DNA of 64,000 nt from Blastococcus saxobsidens DD2. GTDB taxonomy: Bacteria; Actinomycetota; Actinomycetes; Mycobacteriales; Geodermatophilaceae. Below, piece by piece: positions 1 through 8,272 of the stretch. The notes under the pieces were generated by a model. It made no database searches. It was given only the letters and a program-made list of their open reading frames with translations, and was not told the origin of the DNA. Position 1 is the stretch's first letter, and the number at the start of each line of letters is the position of its first letter. The position numbers were made by a program, and so were the translations under genes. The DNA is taken from assembly GCF_000284015.1 (NCBI RefSeq), contig NC_016943.1:1343541-1407540 (forward strand), written 5' to 3'.

Positions 1-1149
1 CGCGCGTTCGACACCCTTGGCTGGCACTGGTGGCCGGCCGACCACTCGATCCTGACCCGACCCAAGGACAACCGGCTGGCCTGCAACGCCTGCGGCCCCT
101 GCCTGGCTGGCTGCCCTCGCCACTCCATCGCCACCCCGGACGTCACGTACTGGCCCAAGGCACTGAGCAACGGTGTCGACCTGCGCACCAACGCACGTGT
201 GGAGCGCATCAACGTGGATAAAGGGCGTGCGACGGGGGCCACGTACATCGACCGCCGCACCGGCCAACGCTCCGAGGTGCGAGCCAAGATCGTGGTGCTG
301 TGCGCCAACGGCGTCGGCACGCCGCGGCTGCTGCTGATGTCGGCGCAGGCCGGTCACCCGGACGGGCTGGCCAACTCCAGCGGCCTCGTAGGAACACATC
401 TGATGTTCCACGCCTGGGCCTTCGAAGACTTCTGGTTCGACGAACCCATCGAAGGCTACAAGGCCCAGGAGGCTGCGGTCCTGTACAGCCAGGAGTTCTA
501 CAACAGCGATCCCGACCGCGGCTTCGTCAACGGGTTCTCCATCCAGGTCGGGCGCTCCTCCGGGGCTGCGCACAGCGCGCTCGGCGCCAACAGCGGAAAC
601 CTGGCCCCTTGGGGCGCAGGCCACCGTGAGTTCTTCAACACCCACTTCGGCAGTCATCTCCTGGTCTACATCCAGGGGGAGGACCTGCCGATCGCGACCA
701 ACCGGGTGACCCTGGACTCGACGGTCACCGACTCCAGCGGCCTGCCCGCGGCGCACGTCAACTACGAGCTCCACGAGAACGACCGGCGGCTGCTCGCGTA
801 CGGCCGCGAACGGGCGCGGGAGGCGGCGGCTGTCGCCGGAGGGCTCATCGACACCTCGAGCAGCGGCAGTGGCGGCTACGACTTCCCGCAACCGGGCTGG
901 CACCTGATGGGGACCGCGCGGATGGGCAACACACCCGAGGACTCGGTGACCAACAAGTTCAACCAGACCTGGGACGTCCCGAACCTGTTCATCGCCGACG
1001 GCAGCTCGCTGCCCACCAGCGCCGCCGTCAACCCGACAAGCACGCTGCAGGCGGTCGCCGTCCGGTGCGCGGAGTACATCAAGGACAACCACGCCGAGAT
1101 CCTCGGCCAGAAGACCACGCCCCGGAACCATGAACTCCCGGCCGGCTGA
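1..1149 (+). CDS. GMC-family FAD oxidoreductase, 5' end outside window
   Basis: Reading frame 1 is open from the first base to a TGA at 1147-1149, giving 382 codons of the C-terminal two thirds of a glucose-methanol-choline type flavoprotein. Seen: a Cys-rich stretch CNACGPCLAGCP near visible residue 25; a C-terminal GWHLMGTARMG with the His typical of the GMC active site; and an FIADGSSLPTS...NPTSTLQAV ending typical of the GMC_oxred_C domain. Such enzymes oxidise alcohols, polyols or sugars with bound FAD. The Cys motif is found in the gluconate/sorbose-dehydrogenase-like branch. The next gene starts inside its last 20 bases, so it is likely cotranscribed with the sugar transporter and sugar-acid genes downstream; oxidation of a sugar or its lactone is an inference from that context. 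Confidence 0.85.
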   Translation, partial: RAFDTLGWHWWPADHSILTRPKDNRLACNACGPCLAGCPRHSIATPDVTYWPKALSNGVDLRTNARVERINVDKGRATGATYIDRRTGQRSEVRAKIVVLCANGVGTPRLLLMSAQAGHPDGLANSSGLVGTHLMFHAWAFEDFWFDEPIEGYKAQEAAVLYSQEFYNSDPDRGFVNGFSIQVGRSSGAAHSALGANSGNLAPWGAGHREFFNTHFGSHLLVYIQGEDLPIATNRVTLDSTVTDSSGLPAAHVNYELHENDRRLLAYGRERAREAAAVAGGLIDTSSSGSGGYDFPQPGWHLMGTARMGNTPEDSVTNKFNQTWDVPNLFIADGSSLPTSAAVNPTSTLQAVAVRCAEYIKDNHAEILGQKTTPRNHELPAG

Positions 1150-2683
1150 CGCGCACGCCGTGGCCCCGGTTCCCCCGGCCACGGCGGCGGCCTCGCTGCT
1201 GACGCTCACCCAGATCAGCAAACGGTTTCCAGGGGTCAACGCGCTCACCGGCGTGGACCTCGAGCTGAGCGCCGGCCGCTCGCACGCCCTGGTGGGGGAG
1301 AACGGGGCAGGCAAGTCGACCCTGATCAAGGTCATCGCGGGGTCCATGGCACCGGACGAAGGGGAGATCCGGATCGACGGCCTGCCGGTGCACCTGCCCA
1401 CCCCGGCCGAGGCACGCCGACACGGCATCAGCCTGGTCCCGCAGGAGCTCTCGCTGGCAGGCGACCGCAGCGTCGCGGAGAACATCTACATGGGCCACCT
1501 GCCGCGGCGGGCCGGCCTGGTGAACCGCCGAGAGTTGCTCAAGCGGACCAGCGAGCTGCTGGACCGCCTGGGCGTGTCGATCGACCCGCGGACGCCATTG
1601 GCGTCACACCCACCAGCGGTGCGCCAGATGGTGATGATCGCCCGTGGCATCGCCTTGCGCGGCCGGCTGTTCATCCTGGATGAGCCGACCGCAGCGCTGA
1701 CCGACCCGGAGATCGAGCGCCTCTTCGCGGTGTTGTCGGAGCTCAAGGCGAATGGTGCTGCGCTGCTGTACGTCAGCCACCGGCTGCCCGAACTGGCGCA
1801 GATCGCCGACGACATCACCGTGTTGCGCGACGGGCACGTCGTCGGGCACATGCCGGCCAAGGAGGCCACCGAGGACGCCCTCGTCCGCGCCATGGTGGGC
1901 CGGCCGGTGGAGCGATTCTTCGACACCCGGAGCGCGCACCACGTCGACAAAAAGGTGGTCCTGTCGGTCAACGATCTGGGCCGTGACGGGGTGTTCTCGA
2001 ACGTCAGTTTCGACGTGCACAGCGGGGAGGTCCTGGGAATCGCCGGCCTGATGGGTGCCGGACGCACCGAGGTGGCACGGGCGATCTTCGGTTTGGACCG
2101 GCTGCACCACGGCACGATCAGCATCGACGGCCGTCCGGTCACGACGCGTTCGCCGCGCAAGGCCATCAACGCCGGCTTGGCCCTGGTGCCGGAGGAGCGC
2201 AAGGAGCAGGGCCTCGTGCTCGACTTCTCGATCGCCGACAACATCAGCCTTCCGCACTTGCGGGCGATGTCGACGGCGCTGTTCCTGCGACGGCGACGCC
2301 TGCGGTCCTACAGCAAGCAGGCCAGTGACGCGGTCGGGGTGAAGGCGCCCAGCACCAGCACCCTGGTCCGCAACCTGTCGGGAGGCAACCAGCAGAAGGT
2401 GATCCTGGCCCGATGGCTGGCGAAGCGGCCGCGGGTCTACATCCTCGACGAACCGACCAGGGGTATCGACGTCGGTGCGAAGGCAGAGATCTACCAACAG
2501 ATCGGACGACTCGCCGACCACGGGGCAGCCGTCCTCGTCATCTCCTCCGAACTGCCCGAGCTGCTCGGCATATGCGACCGCATCTTCGTGATGCGGGACG
2601 GCCGGAGCGTCGGAGAGCTCGATGCAGCAACCGCCACCGAGGAATCGGTGCTCGAACTCGCGATGGGAACTCAGGGATCATGA
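1130..2683 (+). CDS. Sugar ABC transporter ATP-binding protein, two ATPase domains (RbsA/MglA type)
   Basis: 517-residue double-domain ATPase of the ribose/galactoside importer class. N-terminal domain: Walker A GENGAGKST at about residues 56-64 and Walker B LFILDEPTA at about 180. C-terminal domain: the family's usual degenerate Walker A, GLMGAGRTE at about 306, signature LSGGNQQKV at about 416 and Walker B VYILDEPTRGID at about 437. The length is normal for the family. The ATG at 1130 lies 20 bases inside the GMC gene and the stop overlaps the permease start (ATGA), so the genes are translationally coupled. It would energise import through the following permease. No periplasmic binding-protein gene is visible; it may lie left of the window. 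Confidence 0.95.
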   Translation: MNSRPADAHAVAPVPPATAAASLLTLTQISKRFPGVNALTGVDLELSAGRSHALVGENGAGKSTLIKVIAGSMAPDEGEIRIDGLPVHLPTPAEARRHGISLVPQELSLAGDRSVAENIYMGHLPRRAGLVNRRELLKRTSELLDRLGVSIDPRTPLASHPPAVRQMVMIARGIALRGRLFILDEPTAALTDPEIERLFAVLSELKANGAALLYVSHRLPELAQIADDITVLRDGHVVGHMPAKEATEDALVRAMVGRPVERFFDTRSAHHVDKKVVLSVNDLGRDGVFSNVSFDVHSGEVLGIAGLMGAGRTEVARAIFGLDRLHHGTISIDGRPVTTRSPRKAINAGLALVPEERKEQGLVLDFSIADNISLPHLRAMSTALFLRRRRLRSYSKQASDAVGVKAPSTSTLVRNLSGGNQQKVILARWLAKRPRVYILDEPTRGIDVGAKAEIYQQIGRLADHGAAVLVISSELPELLGICDRIFVMRDGRSVGELDAATATEESVLELAMGTQGS

Positions 2684-3768
2684 CAGCGATCGATACCCCG
2701 GCCACCACCTCACCGACGTCGCCCGCCGCCCGGTCGGATCGCACCTCACGGTTCGCCACGGCGCGGAAGCTGTTCGCGACGAGCGGCATGGTGCCCGCGC
2801 TCGTCGTATTGGTCATCGCCGGGTCGCTGCTCTCCCCGGTATTCCTGACCTCGACCAACCTGTCCAACGTCCTGCGACTGTCGGCCGTGCTGGGGCTCCT
2901 CGCGATCGGGCAGACCTTCGTCGTGCTGTCCGGCGGGGGCGGCATCGACCTGTCCGTCGCCTCGGTCGCTGCCGCCGCGGCGGTCGTCGGCGCAGCATTC
3001 CAGTCCTACGGGCTGGCTGCGGTCATCGTCGCCAGCCTCGCGACCGGTGTCTTCTTCGGCCTGCTCAACGGTCTCGGGGTCACCACCGCCGGGTTGCAGC
3101 CGTTCATCGTCACGCTCGCCACCTTGACCATCGGTCGCGGAGTCGCGTTTCAGCTCACCAACGCCCGACCGGTCTACATCGAGACGGCCAATATGTCCTT
3201 CCTGTCCACGGGCACGATCGGCCCCATCGCGGTCCCGATCGTCATCTTCGTGGTGACCGCCGTCCTGGGGCAGGTCGCCCTGTCCCGAACGGTCCTGGGG
3301 CGCAACCTGTACGCCGTCGGAGGCAACGAGGACGCCGCCTTCGGGTCGGGTATCAACGTGCGCGCCTACCGCCTGGGCGTCTACGTGATCAGTGGGCTCC
3401 TCGCCGGGATGGCGGGGGTGCTGGGCATGGCTCAACTGAACACCGCGGACCCGAACTTCGCCAACGGCTACGAGCTCAGCGCCATCGCAGCGGTCGTCGT
3501 GGGCGGCGCGCTGCTCTCTGGCGGACGCGGGTCGATCGTCGGGACCTGCGTGGGCGTGCTGATCATCGCCCTGGTGTCCAACCTGCTCAACCTGCTCAAC
3601 GTCAACCCGTGGACCAACCTGATGGTCACCGGCGTCATCATCATCGTGGTGGTGGCGCTGAACCGCCAGCAGAGCAACACCGGTCCCGATCGCCGGCTCT
3701 GGAAAGGCGCACCGCTGTACGTGCTGTTGCTGCTCGGTGCCATCCTCCTCTTCGGCTACTTCGGCTGA
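2680..3768 (+). CDS. Sugar ABC transporter permease (RbsC type)
   Basis: 362-residue integral membrane protein of the BPD_transp_2 (RbsC/XylH) family. A hydrophilic N-terminal tail of about 40 residues is followed by a series of hydrophobic segments to the end; the family typically has 8-10 helices. The conserved stretch GGIDLSVASV lies in the first third and VVVGGALLSGGRGS in the last third. The ATG at 2680 overlaps the ATPase stop codon (ATGA), which decides the start; longer in-frame upstream codons lie inside the ATPase gene. It forms the channel for the ATPase encoded just upstream. The substrate is likely a pentose, 6-deoxyhexose or sugar acid, judged only from the downstream enzymes. 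Confidence 0.93.
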   Translation: MTAIDTPATTSPTSPAARSDRTSRFATARKLFATSGMVPALVVLVIAGSLLSPVFLTSTNLSNVLRLSAVLGLLAIGQTFVVLSGGGGIDLSVASVAAAAAVVGAAFQSYGLAAVIVASLATGVFFGLLNGLGVTTAGLQPFIVTLATLTIGRGVAFQLTNARPVYIETANMSFLSTGTIGPIAVPIVIFVVTAVLGQVALSRTVLGRNLYAVGGNEDAAFGSGINVRAYRLGVYVISGLLAGMAGVLGMAQLNTADPNFANGYELSAIAAVVVGGALLSGGRGSIVGTCVGVLIIALVSNLLNLLNVNPWTNLMVTGVIIIVVVALNRQQSNTGPDRRLWKGAPLYVLLLLGAILLFGYFG

Positions 3769-3776
3769 GCCGCCCG

Positions 3777-4217
3777 ATGAATGAGATCCAGCGTCCGGCC
3801 ACCATCGGGCACGTCGTCGCCCAACGCGTCGTCGCGGCGGCCGTTGCCGCCGCGGAGGACCTCGATGTAAGGGCCTGCGTGGCGGTCGTGGACAGCAGCG
3901 CGCATCTGCTGGCCTTCGTGCGGATGGACGGCGCGCCCCTGCTGTCCCAGCAGATCGCCGAGAACAAGGCCTACACCGTGGCGGCGTTCAACGGAGTGCC
4001 CACCCACGAGTGGTGGGAGCGGATTGCCGACGACCCGGCGCTGGTCCACGGCTTGCCGCAGACGGAGCGGATGGTGCTCTTCGCCGGAGGGGTGCCGATC
4101 ACCCACCGCCGCCGCATGGTCGGCGCGGTGGGGGTTTCCGGGGGCAGTGCGGAGCAGGACCGCACGATCGCCGAGGCGGCGTCGTGCGCCGCCCCGGCGG
4201 CCGGGTCCGGGCGCTGA
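3777..4217 (+). CDS. GlcG/HbpS-family protein
   Basis: 146-residue protein of the DUF336 (GlcG/HbpS) family: an alpha/beta domain starting with a helix rich in Ala and Val, then VAVVDSSAHLLAFVRMDGAP and a C-terminal GGVPI...VGAVGVSGG. Members occur beside oxidative sugar, glycol and aromatic catabolic genes. Some bind haem or small cofactors, and many have no proven role. It starts 8 bases after the permease stop and ends 1 base before the next start, so it belongs to the same operon. The C-terminal tail after VSGGSAEQD is short and Ala/Pro-rich. Confidence 0.85.
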   Translation: MNEIQRPATIGHVVAQRVVAAAVAAAEDLDVRACVAVVDSSAHLLAFVRMDGAPLLSQQIAENKAYTVAAFNGVPTHEWWERIADDPALVHGLPQTERMVLFAGGVPITHRRRMVGAVGVSGGSAEQDRTIAEAASCAAPAAGSGR

Positions 4218-4218
4218 C

Positions 4219-5166
4219 GTGGCGCGGGCGGAACCGGCCCTGACGCTGGCGCGCTTCGTCGGTCCCGGTTCCGACCGGGCACGCGTGGGGGCCGTCGTGG
4301 GCGACGAGGTGTTCCCGCTGGCGGTGGGTGGTCTCGCTGAACTGCTGCACCTGTCGGCGACGGACATCCTCGCCCTGGTCACCGAGGCGTGCGCCGCCGG
4401 TCCGGGGGAGCCCGCCGCCGCACAGCAGTGGCTGCCTCCCGTCGAAGGGGTCATGGAGGTGTGGGCGGCGGGAGTCACCTACGCCCGGTCCCTGGACGCC
4501 CGGGTCGAGGAGAGCCAGCGCGGCTCCGTCTACGAGCAGGTCTACCTCAGCGAACGGCCGGAGCTGTTCTTCAAAGCTGTGCCCTGGCGAGTCGTCAGCG
4601 ACGGGGAGCCTGTCGCCGTCCGGGCCGACTCCTGGTCCTCGGCCCCCGAACCAGAGCTGGCGGTCCTCACCAACGCCGCCGGGGAGGTGATGGGGTACAC
4701 GGTCTGCAACGACGTCAGCTCCCGGAGCATCGAGGGCGAAAACCCGCTGTACCTGCCGCAGGCAAAGGTGTATGCGGGGAGCTGCGCGGTCGGCGCCCTG
4801 ATCACCCCGTGGTGGGAGGTGCCGAACCCTTACGACCTGCAGATCGTGATGACGATCCACCGCGACGGCATGCCGGTGTTCTCGGGAAGCACGAGCACTG
4901 CGCTGCTCAAGCGCCGTATCGAGGACCTGGTGGCCTGGCTCTACGCCGAGCAGGACTTTCCCGACGGTGCGGTCCTATCGACCGGCACTGCGCTGGTTCC
5001 CGACCTCAGCCTCACGCTGAGCGCTGGCGACCGGGTAGAGATCACCATCCCTGGCGTGGGCAGGCTCGACAACCCCGTCGTCGAGGGCAAACGTGCGATG
5101 TCGTGGCTCATCCCTGGGCAGCACCGGTCCTCCCCGGAGGGCGTATGGCCACCATCACGTCGTTGA
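4219..5166 (+). CDS. FAH-family 2-keto-3-deoxy sugar-acid enzyme (KdaD-like)
   Basis: 315-residue fumarylacetoacetate-hydrolase-fold enzyme. The string [19 protein letters not shown] and the later [16 protein letters not shown] are characteristic of the branch containing 2-keto-3-deoxy-D-arabinonate dehydratase and related hydrolases. The metal-binding triad is present: E144 and E146 in PEPEL, and an Asp in CNDVSS about 20 residues later. The GTG at 4219, one base after the previous stop, is preferred because longer frames would run back through the GlcG-like gene. With the L-fuconate dehydratase gene that overlaps its end, it would act on the 2-keto-3-deoxy acid (or its oxidised diketo form). 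The exact reaction, dehydration or hydrolysis, is not determined by sequence. Confidence 0.82.
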   Translation: MARAEPALTLARFVGPGSDRARVGAVVGDEVFPLAVGGLAELLHLSATDILALVTEACAAGPGEPAAAQQWLPPVEGVMEVWAAGVTYARSLDARVEESQRGSVYEQVYLSERPELFFKAVPWRVVSDGEPVAVRADSWSSAPEPELAVLTNAAGEVMGYTVCNDVSSRSIEGENPLYLPQAKVYAGSCAVGALITPWWEVPNPYDLQIVMTIHRDGMPVFSGSTSTALLKRRIEDLVAWLYAEQDFPDGAVLSTGTALVPDLSLTLSAGDRVEITIPGVGRLDNPVVEGKRAMSWLIPGQHRSSPEGVWPPSRR

Positions 5167-6455
5167 CCGCTCTGGACGTCCGGTTCCCCACGTCGTTGCA
5201 ATTGGACGGCTCGGATGCGATGAACCCGGACCCGGACTACTCCGCGGCATACGTAGTTCTCACGACCGACGCGGACGACGGCCACAGCGGCCATGCCCTG
5301 GCCTTCACCATCGGCCGCGGCAACGACGTGCAGGTCGCCGCGGTCGCTGCCCTAGCCCCCCTCGTGCAGGGACAGCCGGTGCCCGGGACCGCGGCCGAGC
5401 TCAGCGACTTCACCCGGAGGCTGAGCCACGATTCGCAGCTGCGGTGGCTCGGCCCCGAGAAGGGGGTCATGCACATGGCCGTGGGGGCGGTCGTCAATGC
5501 GTCGTTCGACCTGGTGGCCAAGCGGGCCGGCCAACCGCTCTGGCAGTACCTGGCCGACCTAAGCCCACAAGACCTAGTGACATTGGTGGACTTCCGGTAC
5601 CTACGTGACGCGCTGAGGGAGTCGGAGGCGCTGGACCTGCTGGTGGCGGCCCGGCCTGGTCTCGACGCACGTCGGGACCGGCTGCTGCGTGAGGGTTACC
5701 CGGCGTACACCACCAGCCCGGGATGGCTCGGGTACTCCGACGCGAAGCTGGCCGCGCTGGCGACGCAGGCTGTTGCGCAGGGCTTCACCCTGATCAAGCT
5801 GAAGGTCGGGGCGGATCTGGCCGACGACCTGCGCCGGTTCGAGACGGCCAGGGCGGCGGTGGGTCCGGGCATCCGGATCGCGGCCGACGCCAACCAGCGA
5901 TGGGACGTCGGCGACGCGGTCCGGTGGATCCGGGAGCTCGCCCGCTTCGACCCGTTTTGGATCGAGGAGCCGACCAGCCCGGACGACGTGCTCGGCCACG
6001 CGACCATCCGGGCCGCGGTGGCGCCGGTGAAGGTGGCCACGGGCGAGCACGTCCACAACCGGGTGATGTTCAAGCAACTCCTGCAGGCCTCGGCCATCGA
6101 CGTGCTCCAGCTGGACGCCACGCGGGTCGGCGGCGTGCCCGAGAACATCGCGATCCTCCTGCTCGCGGCCAAGTTCGGTGTCCCGGTCTGCCCGCACGCC
6201 GGAGGAGTCGGGCTCTGCGAGCTCGTCCAGCACCTGGCGATGTTCGACTTCCTCGCCGTGAGCGGGCGTCTCGACGACCGCATGCTGGAGTACGTCGACC
6301 ATCTGCATGAGCATTTCGTCGAGCCGGTACGGGTCCGCAACGGCCGCTACCTGGCGCCACTGCGGCCCGGCTTCAGCGCAGAGATGGTCCCTGACTCGCT
6401 GTCCCGCTACGCGTTCCCTGACGGGCGCGTCTGGACCCCGAGCGCCGACGGATAA
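5145..6455 (+). CDS. L-fuconate dehydratase (enolase superfamily)
   Basis: 436-residue member of the mandelate-racemase branch of the enolase superfamily. Catalytic residues can be placed directly: K218 and K220 (LIKLKVG), metal ligands D248 (DANQ), E274 (IEEPT) and E301 (TGEH), and H351 (CPHAGG). This is the set and numbering I recall for Xanthomonas L-fuconate dehydratase. The family signature [12 protein letters not shown] is also present. It removes water from L-fuconate (and likely related sugar acids) to give the 2-keto-3-deoxy acid. The ATG at 5145 overlaps the FAH-family gene by 22 bases. It is the last gene of the sugar-acid operon. Neither a fucose dehydrogenase nor a lactonase is seen in the window. 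Confidence 0.92.
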   Translation: MATITSLTALDVRFPTSLQLDGSDAMNPDPDYSAAYVVLTTDADDGHSGHALAFTIGRGNDVQVAAVAALAPLVQGQPVPGTAAELSDFTRRLSHDSQLRWLGPEKGVMHMAVGAVVNASFDLVAKRAGQPLWQYLADLSPQDLVTLVDFRYLRDALRESEALDLLVAARPGLDARRDRLLREGYPAYTTSPGWLGYSDAKLAALATQAVAQGFTLIKLKVGADLADDLRRFETARAAVGPGIRIAADANQRWDVGDAVRWIRELARFDPFWIEEPTSPDDVLGHATIRAAVAPVKVATGEHVHNRVMFKQLLQASAIDVLQLDATRVGGVPENIAILLLAAKFGVPVCPHAGGVGLCELVQHLAMFDFLAVSGRLDDRMLEYVDHLHEHFVEPVRVRNGRYLAPLRPGFSAEMVPDSLSRYAFPDGRVWTPSADG

Positions 6456-6592
6456 CGACGCGCGGACGGGTGCTTCTGACACAGAACCGTCGCAACCTGC
6501 AACACCTCCGGCCGTTGCGGAGCACCAAAAATGGCCGTTGCGGAGCACTACGAATTCTGCCGAAGAACAGCCGCTCACAGGAGGGAAAGCAC
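6456..6592 (+). promoter_or_regulatory. Leader with two 16-bp direct repeats and a strong RBS
   Basis: The 137 bases between the dehydratase and the luciferase-type gene hold two perfect copies of GGCCGTTGCGGAGCAC at 6510-6525 and 6533-6548, 23 bases apart (about two helical turns), separated by an A-rich spacer. A related GTCGCAACCTGCAAC lies just upstream. Spaced direct repeats before a start are typical of a regulator binding site; the regulator is unknown. A ribosome-binding site AGGAGGG lies 7 bases before the ATG at 6593. Confidence 0.5.
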
Positions 6593-7672
6593 ATGCGTCT
6601 TGGGATGTTCATCCAGCCGGGACACTTTCCGGAGTACAGCTACAAGGCCGGCTACGACTACGACCTCGAACAGATCAAGCTCCTGGATGAGCTCGGCTAT
6701 GACGAGGTGTGGCTAGGCGAGCATTTCACGAGCCGGTACGAAAACAACCCCGCACCGGATCTGCTGATCGCGCAGGCGATCCGCGAGACCACGAACATCA
6801 AGCTCGCCGTGGGTGCACACGCGCTGCCCTACCACCACCCCATGGAGCTGGCCTGTCGCGTCGCAGCCCTCGACCACCTCTCCGAGGGGCGCATTCTGAT
6901 GGGGGCAGGCTCGGGCGCGATCCCCTCGGACTGGAACGCCTTCTGCGTGGACGGCATGAGCGGCCAGCACCGCGAGATGGCCCGAGAGTCTCTGGAGATC
7001 ATCCAGCGGCTCTGGACCGACAAGACCCCGTGGAAGTACGAGGGCAAGTTCTGGACCGTGGAGCGGATCGCCGACGACTGGGGTGCCGAGGGGGGCCTCG
7101 GCTGGCACATGTACCCCTATCAGGAGCCGCACCCGCCGATCGCATTCGCCGGGTTCAGCGAGCGTTCCGGCAGCCTGAAGATCGCGGGCATGAAGGGCTA
7201 CATCCCCATGTCGCTGTCGATGAACGAGCGCTACATGGCCAGCCACTGGGAGGCGGTCGAGGAGGGTGCCGAGATCGGCGGGCGGGTGGCCGACCGCAAG
7301 GACTGGCGGGTCGTCAAGGAGGTCTTCGTAGCGGACACCGACGCTGAAGCGCGCAAGTACGCCGTCGACGGTGCGCTCGGCCGCTACTACAGCGAGTACA
7401 TGCTGCCCCTCTACCGGCAGTTCGGTTTCCTGGGGCACCTCAAGCACGACGACTCGGTCGACGACGCCGACGTCGACGTCGAGTACCTGTACGAGCACCA
7501 GTGGGCAATCGGTTCGGTGGACACCGTCACCGAGAAGCTCACCAGCCTGCACGACGCCTGCGGAGGTTTCGAGACCCTCCTCATCCTCGGGCTGCACTAC
7601 GCCGCCGACCCCGAGCCGTGGAACAACTCGCTGCGTCTGCTGAAGCAGAAAGTCGCGCCACAGATCAGCTGA
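6593..7672 (+). CDS. LLM-class flavin-dependent monooxygenase
   Basis: 359-residue (beta/alpha)8 bacterial-luciferase-like protein. It starts MRLGMFIQPGHFPEY and has the typical YDEVWLGEHF at about residue 40, the HHPMELACRVAALDHLSEGR region and a GxGSG-type segment MGAGSGAIPSDW. These enzymes use reduced FMN (or F420) and oxygen to hydroxylate or cleave small organic substrates. The ATG at 6593 has a strong RBS. A flavin-reductase gene follows within 80 bases, which fits an FMNH2-dependent two-component monooxygenase, and two hydrolase genes come after it. The substrate is unknown. Confidence 0.9.
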   Translation: MRLGMFIQPGHFPEYSYKAGYDYDLEQIKLLDELGYDEVWLGEHFTSRYENNPAPDLLIAQAIRETTNIKLAVGAHALPYHHPMELACRVAALDHLSEGRILMGAGSGAIPSDWNAFCVDGMSGQHREMARESLEIIQRLWTDKTPWKYEGKFWTVERIADDWGAEGGLGWHMYPYQEPHPPIAFAGFSERSGSLKIAGMKGYIPMSLSMNERYMASHWEAVEEGAEIGGRVADRKDWRVVKEVFVADTDAEARKYAVDGALGRYYSEYMLPLYRQFGFLGHLKHDDSVDDADVDVEYLYEHQWAIGSVDTVTEKLTSLHDACGGFETLLILGLHYAADPEPWNNSLRLLKQKVAPQIS

Positions 7673-7747
7673 TCCAAGATCGCTCCGGGCGGGGCTCGTG
7701 CAACACCGCCCCGCCTGGGCGACTGGACCATGGAAGAGGAGACAGGA

Positions 7748-8272
7748 ATGCATGCAACGGACGGCGGCGGCAAGTCGGTTACCGAGGGGGTGGACCCGGG
7801 GAATTTTCGCGAGGCGCTGAGTCGGTTCCCCAGCGGCGTGACCCTGGTCACCACCAGGGATCCATCCGGACGACCGCACGGCTACACCGCGAGTGCATTC
7901 GCCTCCGTCTCCGCGGCCCCTCCACTCGTGCTGACCTGTCTCGACGTCGGTGCCCGCTGTCACGACGTGTTCGCGGCCACGGAAAGGTTTGGTATCGCGA
8001 TCCTTCGGCCCGATCACTGGGACCTCGCGCGCCGCTTCGCGTCGAAGATCGAGGACAAGTTCGATGACACCTTCGTCGCGGACCCGTTCGGGATCTTCCG
8101 GGTTCCCGACGCCCTCGCCTATCTGGCCTGTGAGACCTATCAGCGGTTGCCGGCCGGCGATCACACCATCCTCATCGGACGGGTGGTAGCAGCCGAGGTG
8201 GCGGACGGGGATCCCGCGGTCTTCTTCGGGCGCAACCTGCGCCACCTGCGGGAGCAGGTCGCCGATGCCTAA
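7748..8272 (+). CDS. Flavin reductase (flavin_reduct domain)
   Basis: 174-residue single-domain NAD(P)H:flavin oxidoreductase of the HpaC/DIM6 type. Seen: FREALSRFPSGVTLVTT, the flavin-binding YTASAFASVSAAPPLVLTC, and the C-terminal DHTILIGRVVAAEV. Such proteins give free reduced FMN/FAD to a partner oxygenase, here most simply the luciferase-type enzyme just upstream. I chose the ATG at 7748 because GAGGAGA lies just before it; an ATG at 7730 in the same frame would add six residues. The gene overlaps the next by 8 bases. Confidence 0.88.
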   Translation: MHATDGGGKSVTEGVDPGNFREALSRFPSGVTLVTTRDPSGRPHGYTASAFASVSAAPPLVLTCLDVGARCHDVFAATERFGIAILRPDHWDLARRFASKIEDKFDDTFVADPFGIFRVPDALAYLACETYQRLPAGDHTILIGRVVAAEVADGDPAVFFGRNLRHLREQVADA

